A DNA stretch of 64,000 nt. Source: Shinisaurus crocodilurus. Its lineage: Eukaryota; Chordata; Lepidosauria; Squamata; Shinisauridae. Positions 53,100 to 63,524 of this stretch are shown here, in pieces; the first letter of the stretch is position 1; each line of letters begins with the position of its first letter. The position numbers were made by a program, and so were the translations under genes. The stretch covers positions 116,757,359-116,821,358 of the forward strand of contig CM037879.1 of assembly GCA_021292165.1 (NCBI GenBank), written 5' to 3'. The notes under the pieces are model-generated. The model did not search any database, was not told the origin of the DNA, and was given only the letters and a program-made list of their open reading frames with translations.

Positions 53100-54180
53100 T
53101 AAGCCTGGATATTCCCAGCCGTGCTGAGGCTCACGCCGTACAAGGAAAGAACGGCCCCTCTCTTGCTATGCTCGATCCACTGTCTTCATTTGAGAGCCAC
53201 TGAAAGCACTTCTAGAAAGTGGAAACCAAGATGAAGAAGAGAAACCGAGACTAGCCATCTGAAGCCTCGTTAAGAGCTGCGCTTGCAAATGACCCAGGGA
53301 AAGCCAGATCTTTGTTGATTTCCCATCAAGCGTGACCTCTTTAAGGGCGAATTAATTCCATCTTTCCTCGACCCCTCCTCCCACCCCCACCGCTCTGTTT
53401 CCTGGTCACTTCTTTCTCTTCTACAGAACTGCTCTGAGGCGGAAACTTCTGCTAGCGTCCCCCAGGTAAACGTTTCGCAAAGGCAAGACCGTCCGGTCCT
53501 TTCTAGCGTCGAGGTTAGCCAATTTACCTTGGTGGGAAATGGCGCAACACGCACACACGAAATGCCTTGCGCGATAGATCATAATTAGACAAAGCAGTTT
53601 AAAAAACAAAACGGAGGAAGGCGCTGAGGCGGGAAAGATGCGCTTCGAAGTGCCTTTAATTTCCTAATCGTGACAAAACAGGTTTGGGAAGCGAGAGAGA
53701 CGCGGCTTTGACCGAAGGCGCTGGGACCGGGGAGGGGGCGCTTCTCCTTCCATCCCGAGCGGGTGAGCATCTTGGATGCGGTCGCTCGCTCTCCGCAGCC
53801 TCATCAGCACCAGTCAGCTTCGGCATCCTTCTTCGTCTTCTGCGCCTCTCCCCCGAGTGTCTTTGGGAATTTAGGCTTTGGCTGTCCTGAGGAAAGAGCA
53901 AGGGAGCTAGAAAAGGAGCTAGTGTTAATGAGGGAGAACATGCCGGAGAAAAGGGCAGGCAAGCCAAAGAGGCTGGTGCGGTGGGTTGTAATTAGGCGCC
54001 CATGGAACCGCCTGCTCGGCTCTCTGGGTGGATGAGAAGCGACGAGGCGATCATCAAACCGGCAAAGCGCTTCTGACATCCATCGGTAAACTGGTTGATT
54101 TAATCTCCTCTTTCTCTTCACGATTTCTGTTTCCTGAGAGTAGCACGAGAAGATATATAATAAACATTTACATATAACGC
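53100..54180. promoter_or_regulatory. Repeat-free, partly CpG-rich candidate regulatory block
   Basis: CpG-rich at 53440-54050 with TTGTAATTAGGCGCC (homeodomain-type) near 53985. No CCNC or other known exon found in any frame. Could be a distal PRDM13 element or an unannotated promoter. Confidence 0.35.
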
Positions 54181-54189
54181 GGCTAGGGG

Positions 54190-54275
54190 TTGTAGCCAAT
54201 GTTAGCCCTACTTAGAGCAGGCCCATTTAAATGAATGGGACTTACGTTAAACTCACATTGGATACAACCAGAAGG
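54190..54275. mobile_element. Short inverted-repeat element (third MITE-like family)
   Basis: GGTTGTAGCCAATGTTAGCC at left and ACTCACATTGGATACAACC at right are inverted repeats; centre GCCCATTTAAATGAATGGGA. Same family as 35318. Confidence 0.75.
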
Positions 54276-54311
54276 GATCCTGTTGTTTATGGAGACCGCT
54301 CCTATACTTTC

Positions 54312-54372
54312 CTGCATTGAGCAGGGGGTTGGACTCGATAGCCTTGTAGGCTCCTTCCAATTCTATGGTCTA
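54312..54372 (+). mobile_element. CR1 / 5S-SINE 3' tail fragment
   Basis: GCATTGAGCAGGGGGTTGGA then TTCCAATTCTATGG. Confidence 0.75.
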
Positions 54373-54384
54373 TATGGAATCTTT

Positions 54385-54599
54385 CTCCCCTGACAGTGCA
54401 GTGAAGTGGCAATAGACACACTGCGGAGATCCAGGCTCAACCTTCCCGTTCTCTTACGATGCTCACTGGGTGATCATGGGCCCAGTCACTATCTCTCAGT
54501 CTAACCTACCTCACAGGGTTATTGTGAGGACAAAATGGGGAGGGGAAACCGCGTTTGCCACCCTGAGCTGCTTGAAGGAAGGACGGGATAGAAATGTAA
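54385..54599 (+). mobile_element. tRNA-derived SINE (SINE-A), diverged head
   Basis: Body CTAACCTACCTCACAGGGTT and GTGAGGACAAAATGG, tail GGACGGGATAGAAATGTAA. Immediately abuts a Fam-A MITE. Confidence 0.75.
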
Positions 54600-54676
54600 C
54601 AGCGTGATCCTATACATCACTGCAAAGCAATAAGTCCCTTTGAGTTCAGTGGGGCTCGCTCCCAGGTAAATCAGTA

Positions 54677-55029
54677 CAGTAATACCTTGGATTACAAGTA
54701 ACTTGGTTTGAGATGCTTTGACCTGGATTCCTGCATTGAGCAGGGGGTTGGACTCGATGGCCTTGTAGGCCCCTTCCAACTCTACGTTTTCTATGATTCT
54801 ATGATTCTATGAGAGCGTTTTGCAAGACAAGCAAAATTTTTAATATTTATTTAATTTTTTTTTTACTTGATATACAAGCGTCGTCTTGCAATACAAGTAC
54901 TGTAGTACGGCTTAAATTAAAAATCTCTGTACACATTTTTTTTTTAGGGATTTCGTTTTGATATAAGAGTGTTTTGGATTACAAGCACCTTTCCGGAACG
55001 AATTATGCTCTCAATCCAAGGCATGACTG
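54677..55029. mobile_element. Tigger/pogo-like MITE (Fam-T), subfamily 2, carrying a CR1 tail
   Basis: CAGTAATACCTTGGATTAC to AATCCAAGGCATGACTG, flanked by TA at 54675-54676 and 55030-55031. About 105 bp at 54708-54812 is a CR1-type 3' tail inserted within it. Subfamily 2 centre. Confidence 0.9.
54708..54812 (+). mobile_element. CR1 3' tail inserted in Tigger-like MITE
   Basis: GCATTGAGCAGGGGGTTGGA ... CTTCCAACTCTACG, then the CR1-type short tail (TATGATTCTATGATTCTATG). The octamer-like tail marks the CR1 retrotransposition end. Confidence 0.88.
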
Positions 55030-55121
55030 TATAGGATTACAGCCTAACAGCGATCCTATACATTTCTACCCAGAAGGAAGTCCCTCTGAATTCATTATGA
55101 TTCCATGATTTCATTTAATTG

Positions 55122-55185
55122 TTTACATTTCTATACCGCTTACCGCCCATTAGCCAAAGCTCTCTGCGGCGGTTTACAAAGATCT
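55122..55185 (-). repeat. LINE/SINE 3'-tail repeat, diverged
   Basis: CCCATTAGCCAAAGCTCTCT then GCGGCGGTTTACAA; minus copy of the 8990 family. Confidence 0.6.
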
Positions 55186-55917
55186 ATCTATCCATCCATC
55201 CGTTCACTCAATTACCTTTTCACATAATTCGTCATCCGCACTTAGAGAGTGACCTACTTTGGAAATAAATTGGATGCCATTACTCAAACATTCAGCCTCC
55301 TTCGTTCTCCCTCCCCCTCCAAATAACGAGTTGCACCTCCTTCTTTTTCATGAGGTCCACTCCCAGGCCCAGCCAGAGCAGCTTCCGTCCTCCGGAAGAG
55401 ACTCGGATCATGTTAGGAGTACTGTTGGTGGCTTTTGGGTGGGTTTGCAGTAGTTGGTTGGCGATTTTCTGCCAGGCGCCGGTGGCCCTGTACACCAGCT
55501 CTTCACCCATTCTGTTATTAAAACTTAATCCTCAAACTACTCGATATGGTGTCAGGTTCGTAGAAATGGATCAGTAGGCCTAAATTCACAGTAAATCGTA
55601 TCTGCGTTGCGGTTCATTATCTCCATCTATTCGCCTCCTGCCCAGGGGAGTGAGGCTGCGATCCTCAAGTTCAGCACTTACAGCGCAATCCTATACCTGT
55701 CTACCTAGAAATACGTCCCATTTAGTAAGACCCACTGAGGGTTAGATATGTTTACAGCTGGGGAACTTTGAGTTAAGACAAGGGAATGGAATTAATTATA
55801 CAACCCTAAGTAAGGATAAGGATAAGAATAAGCAGCTTGCTGGGGCCGTCGTGCAGAAGAGGTTTCCTTCCTGCGTGCAAGACATAAGGGATGCCTCTTC
55901 CAACATGGCACTTTCAG

Positions 55918-55952
<35 letters not shown>
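55918..55952. repeat. (ATT)n microsatellite
   Basis: About 11 ATT units. Confidence 0.95.
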
Positions 55953-56074
55953 GCATTTTCATTAGTTTGAGCCAACTTCTTCATCGATCAAAAGTTTTGA
56001 TTAATCAAGCAAACGTTGCAGGCCTGCTCAAATTCAACTGCTCCAGTATAAACTGAGCTATGGTTGAAGCTATC

Positions 56075-56315
56075 TTCAGCCAGTGTGGTATAGCGGTTAG
56101 AGTGTTTGACTGGGACTCAGGAGATCGGGGTTCTAGTCTGCACTCGGCCATGAAGCTCACTGGGTGACTTTGGGCCAGTCACTGACTCTCAGTCTAACCT
56201 ACCTCACAGGGTTGTTGTGAGGATAAAATGGAGAGGACAAGGTCCGTGTAAGCCGCCTTGGGTTCCTTAAAAGGAAAAAAAAAGGTGGAATATAAATGTA
56301 ATAATAAATAAAATT
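56075..56315 (+). mobile_element. tRNA-derived SINE (SINE-A)
   Basis: AGCCAGTGTGGTATAGCGGT (A box), GGGTTCTAGTCTG-like B box, CTAACCTACCTCACAGGGTT body and AATAAATAAAAT tail. Confidence 0.88.
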
Positions 56316-56319
56316 AAAT

Positions 56320-57130
56320 TGACAAATATCTACCTCTTATTTGGTGCACACACCTCCCTGGCAACTAACCCCCATGAATCGATGTGGGCTTACCAGTGAC
56401 CCACTACTCTTATAGGCAGCCCACTAGCCTGCCTGCAGTGGATGATGCTGGGCAAAAAGATGCAGCACAAAGAATGCCGGGTCATCTTTAGAGTTGCCAC
56501 TTTTTACTGGCGAGAGACCGTCCTGTGCTTGCCGGACAAGCAGTAATACCGCAGGAGCAACTTGTCCAGGCACCGAGATGGAGATGCGGTGAGAGAGAAA
56601 TTCCCGCCATGACTTGCAGCTGTTGAAAGGCCCGAGAGACCTGCCAGCTCCACTCCAAGCTTAGATACGGAGGATCCAAAATATATATAGCTATGCGCAC
56701 GTTTCTTTAAATATCTAACTCGGCCTTTCCGTATTGATACGTATTATTGGTCCAATGCTACTCAATAAAACCCGCAAGCTATAGATACAGTACAGATATA
56801 CAGATATAGATATCTCGAATACAATAACCCTATTGTACTAAAAACAAATCTCAGTGCAATGGATAAGTAGCGATTTAGTACTCGCGACTGACTTCTGAGT
56901 TATGCGTTTATGACGGGGTACCAAAAAGGTTCTAAAATACTGGGCACGATGGAGCCACAATTAAATGCATTTAAGCCCCATTTATTTCAATGGCGGAGTT
57001 TAATCTTGTGGTTCAGTCTCTTCCGTTGAAGTCAATGGGATTTAAACATGTTCAACTTTGGTCAGATAGTACTCCGCGTTTGCAGTCCACAATATCCAGG
57101 AGAAGCCAGCGACAGAGCTCCTTTGGAAGA
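56320..57130. other. No gene; diverged fragments only
   Basis: Mostly unique AT-rich DNA. Possible eroded Fam-A text near 56960-57050 (AAGTCAATGGGATTTAAAC). Confidence 0.4.
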
Positions 57131-57131
57131 T

Positions 57132-57207
57132 TGGATGGATCATAGAATAGCAGAGTTGGAAGGGGCCTATAAGGCCATCAAGTCCAACCCCCTGCTCAAT
57201 GCAGGAT
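57132..57207 (-). mobile_element. CR1 3' tail fragment
   Basis: GATCATAGAATAGCAGAGTT ... CCAACCCCCTGCTCAATGCA. Confidence 0.8.
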
Positions 57208-57544
57208 CACGTCACTGTTTCAGAACTAGGGCCCATTCATCGCCGAATTCGCCCCAGGCCAGGCGTACTTAGTGATGGAGTTTTTGGTGTACAAATCGGA
57301 GCGGTTACAGGCAATTTGCCACGCTTCTCGGTCTCAGGGAATGCGTTTAGAAAGAAGGTGTCAACTAGAGACATAGGGTCCCCAACTGTGGGATTCGAGC
57401 CAGCAACCTCTCTCAACAGACAGCAGTTTTTTGAAGCCCCCCTGGCGTCAAGATGCAGCGAGTCAAAGTCAACACGCAGTATAACGTGCAAAGAAGGACG
57501 GAAAGCTACCTCTTGGCAGCACAGTTCCCTTTGTTTTGTTTTGT

Positions 57545-57745
57545 TTAATTTATTATTACATTTATATCCCGCCTTACGGTCCCTCCTCTTCTCCATTTTA
57601 TCCTCACAACAAGCCTGTGAGGGAGGTTAGGCTGAGAATGCGTGACTGGCCCAAAGTCGCCCAGTGTGCTTCATGGCCGACTGGGGACTAGAACCCGAAT
57701 CCCCTGAGTCCAACACTCTAACCACTACACCACACTGGCTCTCTT
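57545..57745 (-). mobile_element. tRNA-derived SINE (SINE-A), minus orientation
   Basis: TTTATATCCCGCCTTACGG tail, CCTCACAACAAGCCTGTGAG, ACTAGAACCCGAATCCCC (reverse B box), CTCTAACCACTACACCACAC (reverse A box). Confidence 0.88.
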
Positions 57746-58234
57746 GTTTTGAATGGATGGGGCTGCGCACCAAGTACTCCGGTGCCTGGTCAATGACAAT
57801 TTCAATATACTCTGTATATGATGGAAACGTTTGTTCCCTCTTTCCTAGCTAATTGCTTCTGAAGATGATACCCACATCAATACTGGCTGCTATAATGTAT
57901 ATAGATTCGATATTTCCGGGGGGCCGCGGGGGAAGAGAAGCAATATATCTCCTGCAGTTATTCTCTGCCTTGGTTTTGTTGTGGTTGTTTTGTTTTACTG
58001 AACAGTCGAGTCTCTAAGGTCTCTAAGGTTATATTTCTGTTCTTGCCGACGTCCAAGTCCCATTTGCATGACCTTCATTTGTGGCACCAGTAAAGGAAAA
58101 TATCTACCAGCGACCTCATCACTGCTGAACAATTTATCCCCGCTTTTGAATGGATCCTCTAGAACAGAGGGGCATTTCCCACCGGTGCCTCTTCGCCTTG
58201 GGTAGGTGGTATTTCTCTTCGGTCCGAAGTGCAC

Positions 58235-58990
58235 CATGGGTGCACAGCCTACAGGAGGTAGTGATAGCCACCGATTTGGATGGCTTTAAAATGGGATTAG
58301 ACCAGCTCATGGCAGATAAAGCTATCCGTGGCTACTAGTCCTGATGGCTATATGCTACCTCCAGTGTTGGAAGCAGTATGCCTCTGTATGTCAGTTACTG
58401 GGGAACATGGGAGGGAGGGTGCTGTTGAACTCACGCCCTACTTGTGGGCAGAGGCGGTGTTAAGGGGTGGGCCACTAGGGCTGGAGCCCTGAATCTTTCC
58501 TTTGGAGCCCCGAATCTCTGGGAGGCGATCTGCCCCACCACCCTGCTGTCCATGGGCACTTGCTGAAATAAAGGAACAGGGGCCCTAATCATCCCTGTTG
58601 TTGCCCACATGTGCTTCACCTCCTTCTGCACACACACCCCACCTTGAATCTTTCTTCATGAGGTTTTTTCTTCTGAAATCAAATGCCCTCCTCTCCCCTG
58701 TCTATATATCCCTTTTTTACAATTAGGAGTGTCCTTAGGAGACAGAGTCCTTTAAACACACACACACACACACACACACAGAGAGACAGAGTTTAGAGCA
58801 TATGTAAATTAGCACATGCAAATTTGTGCCTTTTTTTTTTTTTTTTTTTTTTTTGTCCTGTGGGCCTGAGTCCCATCTTTTCGGTACCTAGCTAGCACTT
58901 GTGGGCTTCCCATAGGCAGCCCCTGCAGGAAAAGAATGCTGGACTACACGGACCCGTCGTCTGATCCGGCAGGACTCTTCTATTGTTGTT
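58235..58990 (+). mobile_element. CR1-like LINE 3' fragment split by a 447-bp insertion
   Basis: GATTTGGATGGCTTTAAAAT ... CTACTAGTCCTGATGGCTAT runs to 58449; continues at 58907 (TTCCCATAGGCAGCCC ... GTCTGATCCGGCAGG). Interrupted by an unclassified insertion. Confidence 0.82.
58450..58896. mobile_element. Unclassified 447-bp insertion with 10-bp target duplication
   Basis: Between direct repeats ACTTGTGGGC at 58440-58449 and 58897-58906. Contains (CA)n at 58757-58780 and a 23-T run at 58832-58854. No coding, no clear terminal inverted repeats; a 10-bp duplication suits a retroposon. Confidence 0.75.
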
Positions 58991-59244
58991 ACATTTAACC
59001 TGACCCATTCAAGTCTCGGAGAGGTTTGCTGTTGACTTCAACTGGAGGAAGTGGCTTCATTGCACCCATCGTTCTCAAAGCTCCCCAGTTTGTCTTCCCA
59101 TCGCAGCCGATCCTGAAAGCTTGCAAGTGAATGAGCCTCGATGACGTGTCAGAGAAAGACTTCCCCAGCAGAGGGGTCTAATCCCGGAAGCACACTCGTC
59201 AGTAGAATCAGCAGGCACCAGATACGGCTGTGAATGTGTGAGTG

Positions 59245-59386
59245 GCAGCAGAGTGTAGTGGTTAGCGTGCTGGACTGGGGAGACCAGGTTCAAATCCCTA
59301 CGCAGCCATGAAGCTCATGGAGTGACCTTAGGACAGTCACTATCTCTTAGCCTAACCTACCTCACAGGACTGTTGTGGAGATTTAA
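59245..59386 (+). mobile_element. tRNA-derived SINE (SINE-A), truncated
   Basis: AGTGTAGTGGTTAGCGTGCT (A box), AGGTTCAAATCCCTACG (B box), CCTAACCTACCTCACAGGAC body; cut by a SINE-B. Confidence 0.85.
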
Positions 59387-59575
59387 AAAATGAGAAGCTG
59401 CCTTATTACGAGTCAATCCATTGGCCCATTGAAGCTCAATATTTTCTACAACACTGACTGGCAGAGGTTCTCCAGGGTTTCACAGAGGATTCCCAGTCCT
59501 ACCTGGAAAAGCCGGGGATTGAACCTGGGACATTTCTCCTGCAAAGCAGGTGATCTACCACTGAGGAAAGTACTG
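59387..59575 (-). mobile_element. tRNA-Ala-derived SINE (SINE-B), minus orientation
   Basis: GAGAAGCTGCCTTATTACGA (3' end), CTGGCAGAGGTTCTCCAGGG, GGGATTGAACCTGGGACAT (reverse B box), GATCTACCACTGAGGAAAGT (reverse A box). Confidence 0.85.
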
Positions 59576-59588
59576 ATATAAATTTAAT

Positions 59589-59629
59589 TGATGATGATGA
59601 TGATGATGATGATGATAATAATAATAATA
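59589..59629. repeat. (GAT)n(AAT)n microsatellite
   Basis: About nine GAT then five AAT units. Confidence 0.92.
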
Positions 59630-59649
59630 AGTTCAGCGCCGCACTTTGA

Positions 59650-59740
59650 GTTAGTTGAGCCTAGAGCTGTTGCACTCTATTTGAGAGTAAGTACAATGGA
59701 ACTCAATAGGATTTGCTTCCGAGTAAACATGCAGAGACTC
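59650..59740. mobile_element. Fam-A short MITE copy
   Basis: ATTTGAGAGTAAGTACAATG, GGAACTCAATAGGATTTGCT and GAGTAAACATGCAGAGACT. Confidence 0.6.
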
Positions 59741-59924
59741 AGGTTGGGATTCTTACATTTAGTAGTTTCCATTGAAATTAGTATAACTTCAGTGTTTATT
59801 TCAGGTCCCGTTGATTTCATTGGCATCCTAAAGTTCTTGGGGCTGTGCTCAACGCCTTTAGGATCTGGGTATAAGACATCTGCCGCGATCCAGTGCACAA
59901 TAATGCGTGCTTTGGGGCCCATTT

Positions 59925-59993
59925 AAATCAGCAGAGGTCAAGCTGCCTGTTCGAAAGTCACTTTCGAACAGGCAGCTTGACCTCTGCTGATTT
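59925..59993. repeat. Perfect 34-bp palindromic hairpin, 1-nt loop
   Basis: 59925-59958 is exactly complementary to 59960-59993, with a single C (59959) between. All 34 positions pair. Not a known repeat in this window; the flanks diverge at once. Confidence 0.93.
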
Positions 59994-60606
59994 CTCGTTT
60001 CTTAATTTTTTTTTCATTCTTATATACCTGATTCACTTGTTTAAAAAGAGAGGGGTGGTGTTAATAAATGGAGGGGGGCTTTGTAAACCAGTTTCTAAAA
60101 ACCATATTAGATTCTCTGATGACTTCAGTGACCTGCGTGGTCGCAAATCTCAAATCTCTTTCTTTAGAGTGGTCACCAAACCGAGATCTATTCCAGAATA
60201 AGGATTCTGAGGATAATGGCCTGGGATGTGTGCGCAGTATTATTATTTCTTACAGTGAAACTACGGCGGTTGATTCGCTTGAAGGGGAGCCAGGTTAATT
60301 AGCCATGGAAAAACAAGGTGCAACATCCAGCCAAAATGAACCACGCCTGTCCCATTTAAGTCCCACTGGGAGAGATTCTACGCATGTGCTTCACTCGTCT
60401 CCTGTTGGAATAGACTGGTTCACTGAGAAAGAAGTCCCACTGAGTTCCATGAGACGTGTCCCGTCCTTCCCCACCCCCCGCAAGGTTTAGAATCGCAGTC
60501 GTACAAGGTCATTACTTCCGCTTGGACCTTCCCAAGGTAAAAGGTTACCTAGTATTATAAGCAAGCACAAAAGAGGAAGAATACGCAGTTCAGGCTGCAA
60601 AGCTAC

Positions 60607-60612
<6 letters not shown>

Positions 60613-60644
<32 letters not shown>
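60613..60644. repeat. (CA)n microsatellite
   Basis: About 16 CA units. Confidence 0.95.
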
Positions 60645-60647
<3 letters not shown>

Positions 60648-60720
60648 CCTGGGAGTAAGCCCCATTGAACACAGTTTGCACACTTCCAAGTAAACATGCA
60701 GAGGAGTGCGCTGTCAAGGT
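60645..60720. mobile_element. Fam-A short MITE copy
   Basis: GGGAGTAAGCCCCATTGAAC and AGTAAACATGCAGAGGAGTG. Confidence 0.65.
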
Positions 60721-60898
60721 GGCCCCAAAGCGTTTCGAGTTAGGATGCTCTCATTTATTTCTTCATCTTTTTAATGGGATTTATATCCCGCTCTTCAGAT
60801 AGGTTCCCTGGGCGGCTGTTCTGTAGGACATTTATTTATGCATGTATTTTAACATTTCCTGTGCCACCTTTCAAAATAAATATTCTCAGTACAGGAGC

Positions 60899-60948
60899 AA
60901 TAATAACAATAATAATAACAACAATAACAACAATAGTAACAACAACAT
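60899..60948. repeat. (AAT)/(AAC) compound microsatellite
   Basis: Interleaved AATA and ACAACA units. Confidence 0.9.
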
Positions 60949-61029
60949 CCTCGGTAGATTTGGGTGTTCCCGTGTGGACTTGCTTACTATAAATATTGGG
61001 CACAATCCAGAGGAAAGTAAAATGTTTAA

Positions 61030-61103
61030 GGCTGCAATCCTATGAACTCAAGTAAGCCCCGTTGAACTCAATGTAATAAGCAGAGATGCATAGGATTGCA
61101 CTG
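61030..61103. mobile_element. Fam-A short MITE with TAA duplication
   Basis: GGCTGCAATCCTATGAACTC to GATGCATAGGATTGCACTG, between TAA at 61027-61029 and 61104-61106. Confidence 0.82.
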
Positions 61104-61145
61104 TAAGTCCTCCCCCCCAAGGAAAGCTCTTCCATAGGATTTTAA

Positions 61146-61236
61146 CAGAGCAATCCTATAGATGTCAATGCAGAACTAATTTCCTGTGGAGTTCAGTGGC
61201 ACTTACTCCTGAGAGTAAGTGTATAGGATTGTGGCC
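61146..61236. mobile_element. Fam-A short MITE with TAA duplication
   Basis: CAGAGCAATCCTATAGATG to GTGTATAGGATTGTGGCC, between TAA at 61143-61145 and 61237-61239. Confidence 0.85.
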
Positions 61237-61264
61237 TAAAAAGTACATAACTTTGGCTCAGTCA

Positions 61265-61355
61265 TGCCCATTTCAACTGCAATGCCCGCTTGCCTGAGAG
61301 TAAAATCATCGACATCAATGGGACTTACTTCTGAGAAGTCATGGATAGGGTGGCA
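61265..61355. mobile_element. Fam-A short MITE copy, diverged
   Basis: CCTGAGAGTAAAATCATCGA, ATGGGACTTACTTCTGAGAA. Confidence 0.6.
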
Positions 61356-61689
61356 CTGTCAACAGTACCTTTCAATTCCCACTACACTTCAAAGTCTTGG
61401 TTACCTTAATATGGTTACAATGCTAATTCGTAACATATATAGGCAACCTCTTTGTGTCTCTTCAAGCCCAGCAAAATATTTCAGTAGTTGATACTGAGAT
61501 GTTTCCCAGTAAAATGTGCAGATTATTCTTATTCAAAAGCAGCCAAACTTTTCTTTTTAAGATTATATTTATTTTAATGTACCGGTGCTGCTGTTCCATC
61601 AGGTTCACCACTGGCTTGACACAAAAGGTCACAAAGAGTTACTCTTTCAATCCACTTCCCCCTCTTCTCTCTCCGTGTCCCCCACCCCC

Positions 61690-62200
61690 CAAAATATAGC
61701 CTAAAAGGCCACCATTACTGGAAACATCTCAGACGTCTGTCACATTACCTAACTTAGTGAAATCATAACAAAGGGCTCCATTAGAAGTGACAGAACATAA
61801 GCTCCAAGGGCTTTCAGATCCGCTTACACTTCTTCTGCAATCCCTGATTTCCTCCTGGAAATGTCTCACATTCTCCGCATGTTGGGGGGGGGGGGGGAGC
61901 TTGATGAAAATCAAAAGAATCTAGTTTTTGTACTACTCGTCGGTTTCCTTGGGGGTGGGGGGATTAGAGCTAGGATATAGCAAACATGAAGGTTTATTGT
62001 CAAATCTACAAGGGGGAAGCGGGAGACATATCGAAAGATGCCTGCGTGCGTGTGCCTAGACATTACCTGCACATAGTAAATGATATGCATGATCTATCTC
62101 ATAGAGGAATGGAAACGGGTCCAAAATTAGGGGTGTCGATAAGTGTAAAAAGTCTGATCATTTTAACTGAGTGGAGCAGCTAGCCAAGTAGCCATGTGCA
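61690..62200. promoter_or_regulatory. Repeat-free candidate regulatory block
   Basis: AT-rich non-repetitive sequence with no exon-like frame, interrupted by a G-run at 61884-61898. Inference from texture only. Confidence 0.3.
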
Positions 62201-62449
62201 TTCTTGTGCTAAAAAATCCCACTCGCGTGCTATTTATTTATTTATTTGTAGTATTTATATACTAAGTATAATAAAATTCCTAAGCGTTTTTAAAAACGTT
62301 TGCCTACTGAATTCGGATGTGTTTCTCCTCACTTCCCTTCCCCCGCCCCCTTACATGCATCTCTAATTAGCGAACTGGCTCTTCCGTCTGTCTGTCTGTA
62401 TCTATGCACGTGTGTGTGCGCGCGCTTCGAGAGATGCACTGGTGAAAAT

Positions 62450-62990
62450 CCTAAACATGCTTGTCACGAACAAGGCTCCCCTTTGGATAAGCGAAATGTG
62501 ACAGCTAATTTCACATTACAGATCCGAGGGAGTCTAATTTTACCTGCAGGTTCTTGGCTGCGATTCCTTCATACTCTGTCTGAGTGTCCCTCAGAGCAGA
62601 CGACGACCAGGTCTCGCCCCCCTTCTCTCTCTTGGAGTGGGAGACAGCAGCACACGCAGCGACGTCGGAGTTTTGTTTCATCGCATCTTGCCTTTCTTGT
62701 TTTGACAGAAATACACACAGACACACACACACGGACGTGATCTGCGAGATGCTGTCTTTGCAGCCGCTCTACAGCGACAAGTGATGGTGGCGCTTGCTTG
62801 GGACGAGGCTCGGGAGGCACAGGACCGAAAAGTCGACGCACATGGCCAAGCAGGCAACCCAATTTCCCACCTCTTCCACCCCACCCCACCCCGTCTCAGA
62901 GCCAGGCAATGCGCATTACAGGAGCATCCGCTCCGTGTCCTGATAGGAAATCACCAAATACAGTGCAACGCATAAGACGCCTCTGAATGG
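62450..62990. promoter_or_regulatory. GC-rich repeat-free block near right end
   Basis: Moderately CpG-rich, CA tract at 62713-62731. Short frames show no known protein. Candidate promoter or enhancer. Confidence 0.3.
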
Positions 62991-63037
62991 AGTCGGCTGT
63001 GGCTGTCTGCGAGAGCTTCTGGCACAAGCAAGCGGCA

Positions 63038-63125
63038 ATCCTAGCGTCACGTTTACCGGGGAATGAGCCCCATCGGACTCAATGGGGCGTACTTCCGCGT
63101 AGACGTGAATAGGATTGCACAGGAA
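63038..63125. mobile_element. Fam-A short MITE copy
   Basis: GCGGCAATCCTAGCGTCACG ... GGACTCAATGGGGCGTACTT ... GTGAATAGGATTGCAC. Confidence 0.75.
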
Positions 63126-63344
63126 AGGTGGCAGTTCTGAAGCTGTCCCGGGACCCTTGACTGTTTTGCTTCGACTGTCAAACAAGACTTACCTCTCTGG
63201 AATAGGGCCCCCGGTACCACCGCTAGGAGTGGCCCCCTGCAATTGACGCCCCACCTGGGGTCATCTGCTGAATTTCTTTAAACTGCTTCCTTTAAAGTAC
63301 ACGTGTACAGCAGGAAGCTATGCATCTTGATTCCACAGACCACC

Positions 63345-63520
63345 GTGCAGTGGAAACTGGTGGCTCCAAGGGCAGCGGGGCAGCGTAACCACTGGGGGGG
63401 GGGGGGGGCGCAGCCTGAACTTTTAAGGAGCTATCCATGGTGCTGAACCTATTCGTGGCCTGGGGCTCAGCACCATGGACAGGTCCTTTAAAGGTCAGAG
63501 TAAAACTCAGAGTGGACGTA
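63345..63520. mobile_element. Foldback element, second copy
   Basis: AGGAGCTATCCATGGTGCTG and the inverted CTCAGCACCATGGACAGGTC. Same family as 33785. Long G-run at 63394-63408. Confidence 0.6.
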
Positions 63521-63524
63521 GATT

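Larger units (their letters stand above)
54600..55044. mobile_element. Fam-A short MITE split by a Tigger-like MITE
   Basis: Outer ends CAGCGTGATCCTATACATC and ATAGGATTACAGCC with TAA at 54597-54599 and 55045-55047. Interrupted at 54676/55030. Confidence 0.88.

Noticed and set aside
53440..54050. First exon of CCNC
   Set aside because: No frame encodes the conserved cyclin C N-terminus on either strand; only a CpG-rich texture is seen.
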